Below, piece after piece: positions 1-6,062 of a DNA stretch of 7,508 bases. How positions within the stretch are numbered: the first letter of the stretch is position 1; each line of letters opens with the position of its first letter. Where the stretch lies: positions 1 through 7,508 of the forward strand of contig URQK01000079.1 of assembly GCA_900549975.1 (NCBI GenBank). The letters are read 5' to 3'. The notes beneath the pieces were generated by a model. The model saw only the letters and a list, made by a program, of their open reading frames with translations, was not told the origin of the DNA and made no database searches. This DNA comes from an uncultured Mollicutes bacterium (GTDB lineage: Bacteria; Bacillota_I; Bacilli_A; RFN20; CAG-826). A program made the translations under genes and the position numbers.

Positions 1-361
1 GATTAAAGTATCCTTCTGGTTCTCTTGGATCTAATTCTATAGCTTTTGTAAAATATTCATATGCTTGGTCAAAGTTACATATATTTAAACTACTCTTTCC
101 TAATTCTATATTCTCTTTTACATTACTTGCTTGATTATTTTTAGGAAATGTCATTATTTGATGACAATGATTACATTCTAAAACACCATCTTTAATGCTT
201 TTTGCATCTAAAGGTGTATTACATCTTATACATCTAATACTACTTTTGGCTACGATTGTATTTAATTCATTATATGAACCACATGAACTACATCTAAAAA
301 ATTCATCTTGTTCATTAACTATACTTTCGTGCCCACATGTTTTACATTTTACGCACTTCAT
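1..361 (-). CDS. Double zinc-ribbon/TPR protein, N-terminal 120 residues (3' end outside the window)
   Basis: The frame starts at ATG (359-361) and is open to the window edge. Two zinc ribbons occupy the first 70 residues: Cys6/Cys9 with Cys24/Cys27, and Cys44/Cys47 with Cys63/Cys66, with extra Cys3, His11, His65 and His67 nearby. After a short linker, residues about 85-120 read as a tetratricopeptide repeat, with 'FDQAYEYFTKAIELDPREPE' giving the canonical A..YF.KAIELDP pattern. More repeats probably follow outside the window. There is no signal peptide, so it is probably a cytosolic protein-protein adaptor. The ATPase stop lies 13 nt upstream, and an AGGTG ribosome-site core (372-376) overlaps that TAG, so it belongs to the same operon. 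Zinc ribbons also occur on the cluster's protease and SPFH-like proteins, hinting at a shared docking mode. The specific function is unknown. Confidence 0.8.
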   Translation of the reverse strand, partial: MKCVKCKTCGHESIVNEQDEFFRCSSCGSYNELNTIVAKSSIRCIRCNTPLDAKSIKDGVLECNHCHQIMTFPKNNQASNVKENIELGKSSLNICNFDQAYEYFTKAIELDPREPEGYFN

Positions 362-374
362 ATATCAACTACAC

Positions 375-2714
375 CTACTTATTCTCTTCAATAAATTTAG
401 TTATTCTTTTTATTTCTTCAGTTGTAACAAATGGTGCTTGAAGTCTAGTAATCTCATTATTATTACTAACAAGCATATCCCCTTTACCAACAAGTTTTTC
501 TGCATCGGTATGATCTAAAATTATTCTAGAATCAATACTTGAAGCAACTGTTAAAGCAATACGAGTTGGGAAATTAGCTTTAACATCACCACGTATTACT
601 TCTGCGGAAGGACGTTGAGTAGCTACAATAATTTTAATACCCGCGGCACGTCCTTGTGCAGCTAAAGTTGATAGCATATCAAGGAATGCTTTACTAGCAA
701 GTTCCGCTAGTTCATCGATTATTAAAATTAAATAAGGTAATTTGTTTTTAGAAATTTCATTATATTCTTCAATATTACGACATTTGAATTCTTCAATTAA
801 AGCATATCTACGAGCTTGTTCATTAATTAATGCTTGCATTTTTTCTAAAGCATCATCTTTTGTTTTAACAATATTGCAAGCTAAATGCGGTAAATCGCTA
901 TAATAAGATAGTTCAACACGTTTAGTATCTATTAAAACAAATTTCATTTCTTTTGGAGAATAATTCATAACAAGTTGACAAATAATGGAATGAATTAAAG
1001 ATGATTTACCAGTAGTAGTTCCACCAATAAGAATATGAGTAAAGTCTTTATTTGATAAATAGAAAACAGAATCATCAACTCTTTTTCCTAATCCTATTTG
1101 AAAATTATTATCTAGTTTAGTACCTAATACTTCTTTTAAAGAAACTATTCTTCTTTTAGGATTAGGAATCTCTAAACCTAAAAATTCACTAGTGGTATCA
1201 TCAGATAAACGAATTTTGCATTGTAAAACTTGCTCTAAATCTTCTAAATATCTTTTAACATTAGCAATTGCTATACCTGTACCAAGTTTTAAGTTAAAGC
1301 GAAGAAATGTTGGTCCAATAATGACATTATTAACATCTGCTTTTACATTAAATTCATTTAATTTAGCGCTAATCTTATTAGAACAAGTTTCAATATAATC
1401 ACTAACATCTTCTTTAATATCTGTATTAGGATTATTTAATAAATCTGAAGTTGGATAATGATATTCATAATTTAAATCATCATTATCTTCATTTTCTTCT
1501 TTATTATCATTATCAGATTTAATATCTTCATCATTTTCTTTTTCTACATTTTTATTTGTTTTATCATTTCTTACACCACTACCATAAAGTTCATCAAATT
1601 TTTCTACTGCTAATAATGCTTCTGGTTTTACTTCTGCACGTCGATGAGATAATGCTTCAACCATTTCATCTTTTGATAATGGTAAAGCATCTTCGCCATT
1701 AATAACTCTTGGTTTATTTTTCTTTCTTAAAATACGGAAAGCATCTTCACATAAATGTTTAATATCAGCACCAGAAAAATATTGTGTTTTTGAAGCAATG
1801 TAATCAATTGTTTCATCATCTAAAGGTGATAAACCTTCTTTGTTTTTAGTATAGTTAAAAATCATCTTTTTACGAAGTTTTTCGCTTGGTAAATCGATTT
1901 TTATTTTTAAAGTGAAACGACGTAAAATAGCATCATCAAATGCACTAGGGCGGTTTGTAGTAGCAATAACAATTACTACATTATCTTTATGTTTTTCAAA
2001 GCCATCCATTTCACGAAGTATAGCATTTGCCGTTGCTATTTCATAACTTTGTGAATCATCTTTTCGAGCGCCAAATAATTCATCACAATCATCTAAAAGT
2101 AAGATGGATAATTTATTTTTACGTAATTCATTAAATAGTGAGGAAATATTTTTTCCTGTTTCGCCTACATACTTATCAATCAAATCTTTTGCGGACTTAT
2201 AATAAAATGGTGCTTTAATTTCGCCAGCAACTGCACGAGCAAATAATGTTTTTCCTGTTCCAGGTACACCAAATAGTAAAATACCACTTGGAAAAGCAAC
2301 ATCTTCATATAATTTTTCATAAACAGGATTAAAACGATCGATTAATTCATCTTGAATAATTGCTTTAGCATAATCTAAACCCACTACATCATCAAACGTT
2401 GTATCAGATTTTGAAGCTTCAAGAGTTGATTCTTCATCATTATCTTCATCATCTTCTTTTTTTGCTTTGTTAGGATAAATATTTGTTTGAGGCTTATTAC
2501 TATTAAAAGACTTAATAACATTATAGATTGAATCGGCGCGTCTTGTTGCTTCTTGTTTCTTATCTGGATCGTGTTCTATTTTGGCATATTGATATAAACA
2601 AATTGCTGCTTTTTTAAGGTAACTTAAATATTCATCAACATTATTATCTTTTGCGTTAGCGGCCAAGTCTAAATATTTGCTTGCATCACTATAATATTTA
2701 TATTTATCTTCCAT
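375..2714 (-). CDS. MIT-Vps4-like AAA ATPase fused to an FtsK/SpoIIIE DNA-translocase motor, 779 aa
   Basis: Cytosolic double ATPase without membrane spans. Residues about 1-72 form a three-helix MIT-like bundle with the Vps4 layout. Residues 103-381 are a Vps4/katanin-type AAA module: FDDVVGLDYAK, Walker A GVPGTGKT (149-156, Lys155), pore loop KYVGE (181-185), Walker B LLLDDCD (205-211), sensor Asn254, arginine fingers Arg265/Arg266 in LRRF, FSGAD (313-317), and a tail (346-381) like the Vps4 C-terminal segment. The Vps4 beta insertion is absent or reduced. Walker B has Asp209 where Glu is usual. An acidic Asn-rich linker (about 383-420) precedes the FtsK alpha domain (about 428-530) and beta motor: Walker A GGTTTGKS (564-571), Walker B LIIDELAEL (664-672), then GRAAGIKIIVATQRPS and NFPTRIA. 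No FtsK membrane domain or gamma DNA-reading domain is present. The two motors lie in one uninterrupted frame. The TAG stop overlaps the next gene's ribosome site. Domain calls are strong; the joint function is inferred. Confidence 0.93.
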   Translation of the reverse strand: MEDKYKYYSDASKYLDLAANAKDNNVDEYLSYLKKAAICLYQYAKIEHDPDKKQEATRRADSIYNVIKSFNSNKPQTNIYPNKAKKEDDEDNDEESTLEASKSDTTFDDVVGLDYAKAIIQDELIDRFNPVYEKLYEDVAFPSGILLFGVPGTGKTLFARAVAGEIKAPFYYKSAKDLIDKYVGETGKNISSLFNELRKNKLSILLLDDCDELFGARKDDSQSYEIATANAILREMDGFEKHKDNVVIVIATTNRPSAFDDAILRRFTLKIKIDLPSEKLRKKMIFNYTKNKEGLSPLDDETIDYIASKTQYFSGADIKHLCEDAFRILRKKNKPRVINGEDALPLSKDEMVEALSHRRAEVKPEALLAVEKFDELYGSGVRNDKTNKNVEKENDEDIKSDNDNKEENEDNDDLNYEYHYPTSDLLNNPNTDIKEDVSDYIETCSNKISAKLNEFNVKADVNNVIIGPTFLRFNLKLGTGIAIANVKRYLEDLEQVLQCKIRLSDDTTSEFLGLEIPNPKRRIVSLKEVLGTKLDNNFQIGLGKRVDDSVFYLSNKDFTHILIGGTTTGKSSLIHSIICQLVMNYSPKEMKFVLIDTKRVELSYYSDLPHLACNIVKTKDDALEKMQALINEQARRYALIEEFKCRNIEEYNEISKNKLPYLILIIDELAELASKAFLDMLSTLAAQGRAAGIKIIVATQRPSAEVIRGDVKANFPTRIALTVASSIDSRIILDHTDAEKLVGKGDMLVSNNNEITRLQAPFVTTEEIKRITKFIEENK

Positions 2715-2725
2715 CTTTGATTATT

Positions 2726-2731
2726 CTCCTT
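2726..2731 (-). promoter_or_regulatory. Ribosome binding site of the MIT-Vps4-FtsK gene
   Basis: AAGGAG lies 11 nt before the ATG at 2714, just downstream of the hairpin on the transcript. It supports the start that preserves the whole N-terminal MIT helix bundle. Confidence 0.75.
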
Positions 2732-2741
2732 TTAAAGATTT

Positions 2742-2763
2742 GCAAGACAATTATTTATCTTGC
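2742..2763. terminator. Hairpin (GCAAGA/TCTTGC) in the gap before the ATPase gene; terminator-like on the plus strand
   Basis: GCAAGA (2742-2747) and TCTTGC (2758-2763) form a 6-bp stem with a 10-nt loop. On the plus strand six T follow (2764-2769), the shape of a weak intrinsic terminator, yet no plus-strand gene was found. On the minus-strand transcript the A-run precedes the stem and no U-run follows, so it should not terminate the operon. There it may gain a G-U pair and could set RNA processing or lower ATPase expression relative to the polymer subunits. It occupies the largest gap inside the cluster (56 nt). Confidence 0.4.
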
Positions 2764-2770
2764 TTTTTTA

Positions 2771-3346
2771 CTATATTTTTGTGTTTCCTAATAATTCTTG
2801 TAAACGATCATCAGGTGTACTATCAATGTTGTTTTTAATTTTATCAACTTCTTGATTAATACGTTCTTCTACTTCTTTATCAACATTTGGCATAATTGTT
2901 TCATCTTCTAAATTACCCAAAGATGCTTGAGTAGTTTCTAAAAATGATGTCATTAACATTTGATTCTTTTCCATATCTGAAGACATTTTACGTAAATTCT
3001 TAGTAGCTTTATGCACAGTTATGCCATTAAATAATTTATTAGTTTCTTTAGATATAATGAGCATACTATCCATAAATGCTTTGGATGCTTTAGCTTCATC
3101 ACGATTTAATTCTATTAATTTAAATTGATGAAGCATTGATTTAGCTTGCGCCTTGCGGGCCATAACAACTTTTAAGTAAACTAAAGTTTGTTTATAATCC
3201 GTCATACGATTATCCGCTTTGGCCTCTGCCGCTAAAGCGATATATTCTTTTTCATTATCTTCATATTTAGCCACTAATTCTTCAAGGTTTTGTCTTGTTT
3301 CATCAATTTTCCTTTGTTTTTCTAATTCTTTATCTAATTTGTTCAT
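2771..3346 (-). CDS. Second ESCRT-III-like protein with MIM1-like C-terminal tail, 191 aa
   Basis: Predicted filament subunit, the same length as the protein at 6596-7171 and with the same layout. A long basic helical hairpin (about 8-100) turns at 'AEAKADNRMTDYKQ' and continues 'LKVVMARKAQAKSML', matching the A-rich, K/R-spaced alpha1/alpha2 of CHMP proteins. Residues about 112-145 (KATKNLRKMSSDME) give the next helices, and an acidic stretch (147-172) precedes the tail. The last residues, DDRLQELLGNTK (179-190), follow the MIM1 scheme (D/E)xxLxxRLxxL(K/R) at Asp179, Leu182, Leu186 and Lys190. That is the kind of tail Vps4 MIT domains grip. It lacks the MGLF membrane tip, starting MNKLDKE. 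The gene lies directly upstream of the MIT-containing ATPase gene. An AAGGAG overlapping the preceding stop, 5 nt before the ATG, supports the start. The family call rests on pattern and context, not on a search. Confidence 0.7.
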   Translation of the reverse strand: MNKLDKELEKQRKIDETRQNLEELVAKYEDNEKEYIALAAEAKADNRMTDYKQTLVYLKVVMARKAQAKSMLHQFKLIELNRDEAKASKAFMDSMLIISKETNKLFNGITVHKATKNLRKMSSDMEKNQMLMTSFLETTQASLGNLEDETIMPNVDKEVEERINQEVDKIKNNIDSTPDDRLQELLGNTKI

Positions 3347-3355
3347 AATTACTCC

Positions 3356-4294
3356 TTAACCATGAATGATTTTATCTAATTCATCTAATTCGGCTTGAGT
3401 TGGTCCTTTATTTGATGAAACACCCAAAGTTTTAGCATCTCTTTCTTCTTGAGCGCTACGAGAATATTCATTAGTGGAAGCAATATTACGATTAGTTTTG
3501 CTAAATGTATCACTTGAACTAATCGCATCGTTAATAAATGTTTGGTTCTTTCTAACTTGCTCACTAAGACGTTTTTGTTTTTCTAAATCACGATATGCTG
3601 TACGATTAGTATTATTTAACGCATTACTAATAATCTCGCTAGTAGAATCGGTGATGCTTGCACTATCGCTATAAGTTTGGTCTTGAATAACTTTATAAAC
3701 AGCAATATTAATAAAGTCTAAATGATCACTAGCGTTTGTTTTATTCATTTCCAATTCGCTAATATCAGCTTTTATGGCTTGAACTTGGTCCATATAACGG
3801 CGATATTCAACCGCATTATTTTTGGATGCTAAAGCTCTTTTAGCTACTTGTTGTAAGTATTCATTTTTTTCTTTTATTCTCTCATCAATTTCAATTAATC
3901 TTGCTAATAAATTACTACGTTTATTGTATAACTCTTTGAATTGTTTTTGTAAGTAAATTGAATCACCACGTTGATAGTCTTTAACTAAATTAGCAATAAA
4001 TTCCATTTGCATATCAACGCTACTACTTGACACACTTAAAAGTGGTACTAAATCAGAACATGATTGCTTAATAAAATTAAGAATGTCTATACATTTTCCA
4101 TAATTACTGCATTCAGCACTATCACTCATTTTAACTAATTTTCTTTTTAAATTCTCAACAGAATCTAAAGTAATTTCATCATTAATATATCTTTTTTCAT
4201 CATCAATTTTACGGATGATGCCATCTATTGACATACTAATTTGTTGCTTTTCTTTAAAGTTAGCTTCACGATTTTTATTTTTAAATGGCCACAT
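3356..4294 (-). CDS. Helical protein with probable ESCRT-III-like core and N-terminal extension, 312 aa
   Basis: No named family is recognised with confidence. The protein is almost wholly helical and charged, begins MWPFKNKN (an aromatic/hydrophobic tip followed by basic residues, as in ESCRT-III N-termini), and has no signal peptide or membrane span. Residues about 15-115 form an extra helical region. Residues about 115-200 resemble the alpha1/alpha2 hairpin of the two neighbouring 191-aa proteins: 'AKRALASKNNAVEYRRYMDQ' aligns by eye with the 'AKVAKMKGADQQFKLAVS' and 'AAEAKADNRMTDYKQTLVY' turns. Residues 205-290 are Ser/Asn/Thr-rich and probably flexible. The C-terminus (LDELDKII, 303-310) is a short amphipathic tail that could be a MIT ligand, but it lacks a clean MIM1 pattern. 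It sits between the SPFH-like gene and the second ESCRT-III-like gene. It may be a third, specialised filament subunit or a nucleator. The alternative is an unrelated coiled-coil adaptor. Confidence 0.55.
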   Translation of the reverse strand: MWPFKNKNREANFKEKQQISMSIDGIIRKIDDEKRYINDEITLDSVENLKRKLVKMSDSAECSNYGKCIDILNFIKQSCSDLVPLLSVSSSSVDMQMEFIANLVKDYQRGDSIYLQKQFKELYNKRSNLLARLIEIDERIKEKNEYLQQVAKRALASKNNAVEYRRYMDQVQAIKADISELEMNKTNASDHLDFINIAVYKVIQDQTYSDSASITDSTSEIISNALNNTNRTAYRDLEKQKRLSEQVRKNQTFINDAISSSDTFSKTNRNIASTNEYSRSAQEERDAKTLGVSSNKGPTQAELDELDKIIHG

Positions 4295-4298
4295 AGTT

Positions 4299-5216
4299 TT
4301 ATTCTCCTATATACATACCGCAATATGGGCAATGTTTCATATTTTTATCTTTATATATTTTTTTATGGCAATATGGACATTCTACTTGAACAGGCTCTTC
4401 ATTTGTTTTGTTACTTGCTTTTTCCATTTGGATTTGGAAATCACGATCATCACGTTGATCTTCTTTACGGATGGCGCGTGTTTTTTCATCTAATCGATCG
4501 CCTTCAATTTGTCCTTCTTTATCACTAAATTCTTTTAGTTTTTTATCACCAGCATCAGTTCTATTAAAAGTGAAAGCAAAATTAATACAATTAAAGCCAA
4601 ACTTACTTAAATTTCTATTCACTTCTTTAATAACACTTTCTTGGAAAGTATTACTCATATCTTTAATGTTATATGTTGTTGGTGAAGCATATAAAGTATG
4701 ATCGTTAGCTATATATGCTTGTAACACTTGCTTAATAGCATTTCCTAAATAAACATCATTAGCTTTTACACCTTCGGTATAGCACATTTCTTGAAGTTTA
4801 GCTTTCACTTGTTCTGGGGTTAAATCTTTGTATTTATCAAGGAATAAAATGCCATCTTCAATGCATAACTCTAGTGTGGCAGTATAACCAGCTTTTAAAG
4901 TATAATTGCTCTCTTTAGAATAAAATAAATCAATTGAGCCACCAGTAGAAAATGTAAATCCTGTATTTTGACGTTTTTGATCAATTACATATATTTTTAT
5001 ATTTTCACCTTTTAACTCTTTTTTCAAATTGTAAACAGTGCCAGGTTGTAGCATTAAATTTCTTTGAATATAACCATTTACTGCTACATAAGCACAAAGA
5101 TCACGTTCAATAGCAAATGTAACTTTTCTTAAATCTTGATTAGAAAAATCTTCTACGTAAAAAAGTAAATTGTTTTTTCTTTTGATATAAATTTCTTTTG
5201 GTTTAAATAAAAACAT
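4299..5216 (-). CDS. SPFH/Band-7-like protein with C-terminal zinc ribbon, 305 aa
   Basis: Likely membrane-associated scaffold of the SPFH (stomatin/prohibitin/flotillin) type. Residues about 5-215 alternate strands and helices: a beta-rich first half, then a segment with the layout of the SPFH core, ending in 'NRNLSKFGFNCINFAFTF' (200-217), which resembles the closing helix-strand of Band-7 domains. It recalls the YdjI-type 'virion core' SPFH proteins of Bacillota. Residues 222-270 are a highly charged helix (RLDEKTRAIRKEDQRDDRDF), as in the SPFH coiled-coil stalk. A zinc ribbon closes the protein with Cys280, Cys283, Cys296 and Cys299. No clear membrane span is seen, so attachment would be peripheral. 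The last codons carry the ribosome site of the next gene, only 4 nt away. In B. subtilis an SPFH gene (ydjI) accompanies the ESCRT-III relative pspA, which supports a platform role here. The SPFH call is moderate and the zinc ribbon is certain. Confidence 0.65.
   Translation of the reverse strand: MFLFKPKEIYIKRKNNLLFYVEDFSNQDLRKVTFAIERDLCAYVAVNGYIQRNLMLQPGTVYNLKKELKGENIKIYVIDQKRQNTGFTFSTGGSIDLFYSKESNYTLKAGYTATLELCIEDGILFLDKYKDLTPEQVKAKLQEMCYTEGVKANDVYLGNAIKQVLQAYIANDHTLYASPTTYNIKDMSNTFQESVIKEVNRNLSKFGFNCINFAFTFNRTDAGDKKLKEFSDKEGQIEGDRLDEKTRAIRKEDQRDDRDFQIQMEKASNKTNEEPVQVECPYCHKKIYKDKNMKHCPYCGMYIGE
4303..4308 (-). promoter_or_regulatory. Ribosome site inside the 3' end of the SPFH-like gene
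   Basis: AGGAGA lies within the last codons of the SPFH-like gene, 8 nt before the ATG at 4294. Only 4 nt separate the stop from the start. Synthesis of the MWPF helical protein is therefore probably coupled to that of the SPFH-like protein. Confidence 0.75.
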
Positions 5217-5225
5217 AAATAATTT

Positions 5226-5231
5226 CCTCCT
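5226..5231 (-). promoter_or_regulatory. AGGAGG ribosome site overlapping the protease stop codon
   Basis: A consensus AGGAGG lies 9 nt before the ATG at 5216. Its first two bases are shared with the TAG stop (5230-5232) of the protease gene. This implies translational coupling and fixes the start of the SPFH-like protein. Confidence 0.8.
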
Positions 5232-6039
5232 ATCGATACATTTTCATTATTTTTAAACACTCTTTAATTGCATCACTTGTAACGGCAAAACTCATACCAT
5301 CTATTGGCTTATATAAAGTTAATTGTGCGGGTCCATTTGGTGTATCAATCATATTATCGTTAGAGCGGTGAATTTCATTAAAAGAAACCATACCAACAAC
5401 TTCACAATTCATATTACATAATGGTCCGCCAGAATTACCATGGTTCACTGTAATATCAGTTTGAATAACTTTATGGGCTTTTCCTTCAGTAACTTTATTA
5501 GGATTAGAGACATGACCACTTACATAAGAGAAATCAAATCCTAATGGACAGCCAATGGTAAATACTTCTTCTCCCATTGATACTTTGCTTTGATCCGCTA
5601 AAACAAGAGATGGGAATGAAACATTATCAACGAATTTTAATATTGCAACATCTTCTTGAACATCAATATTAAGTACTTCCAATAAATAAAGTGTGCGATC
5701 ATATTTTTCTGAAAAAGAAGCACGTATGATTCTTGAAATCATAAGATTTCCGTTATTATCTACTTGTGAGATAACATGGGCATTAGTAATAACAAGATTT
5801 CCATTATAAACGAATCCTGTACCCACGCTATTGCCAGTAGAAACACGAACAACACTTCTTAACACTCTTTCCGCATTATAAGCACTGGAATTCCTTGGTT
5901 CTTCAACACGTTGTTCTTTAATTTCTTCTTTGATAACTTTTTCTTCTTTTGGCTCTTCTTTAACGTTAATCGCGCCACACATTGGACAACGTTCTTGTCC
6001 ATCTTCTAGATAACAACCACATACATTACATTTTTTCAT
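5230..6039 (-). CDS. Zinc-ribbon plus HtrA/trypsin-like serine protease, probably cytoplasmic, 269 aa
   Basis: Serine endopeptidase of the chymotrypsin/HtrA fold. An N-terminal zinc ribbon has Cys4, Cys7, Cys18 and Cys21 (CNVC...CPMC). A Glu/Lys-rich linker (about 27-49) leads to the protease domain (about 57-265). The catalytic triad reads His88 in TNAHV, Asp130 in EDVAILK and Ser203 in GNSGGPL, so the enzyme should be active. There is no signal peptide, membrane anchor or PDZ domain. Secreted and membrane-anchored DegP/HtrA proteins differ on these points, which places this one in the cytosol. AAGGAG 11 nt upstream supports the ATG. Its TAG stop overlaps the AGGAGG of the next gene, indicating coupled translation. 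In this cluster it may cleave polymer subunits or the SPFH protein, perform quality control, or act as an effector triggered by a signal; none of these is shown by the sequence. The enzyme family call is strong. Confidence 0.88.
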   Translation of the reverse strand: MKKCNVCGCYLEDGQERCPMCGAINVKEEPKEEKVIKEEIKEQRVEEPRNSSAYNAERVLRSVVRVSTGNSVGTGFVYNGNLVITNAHVISQVDNNGNLMISRIIRASFSEKYDRTLYLLEVLNIDVQEDVAILKFVDNVSFPSLVLADQSKVSMGEEVFTIGCPLGFDFSYVSGHVSNPNKVTEGKAHKVIQTDITVNHGNSGGPLCNMNCEVVGMVSFNEIHRSNDNMIDTPNGPAQLTLYKPIDGMSFAVTSDAIKECLKIMKMYR

Positions 6040-6062
6040 AATTTAATTTACTCCTTGTAATT

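Noticed and set aside
195..518. Plus-strand 107-codon open frame
   Set aside because: It overlaps the zinc-ribbon/TPR gene and the ATPase gene antisense, has a hydrophobic composition typical of reversed low-GC coding DNA, and no convincing ribosome site.
1192..1398. Plus-strand 68-codon frame inside the ATPase gene
   Set aside because: It is antisense to the well-supported FtsK alpha domain and shows no recognisable motif.
375..2714. Type VII secretion EssC/EccC-type ATPase as the identity of the fusion
   Set aside because: EssC has tandem FtsK-like domains, not a MIT-Vps4 AAA. The alpha domain and the GRAAGI/ATQRPS/NFPTRIA run here match DNA-translocating FtsK/SpoIIIE better, and no WXG100 gene is present.
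4215..4528. Overlapping plus-strand frames of 92 and 95 codons rich in Phe, Ile and Leu
   Set aside because: They lie antisense to the SPFH-like and 312-aa genes. The membrane-like composition is what reversed Lys/Glu/Asn-rich codons produce.
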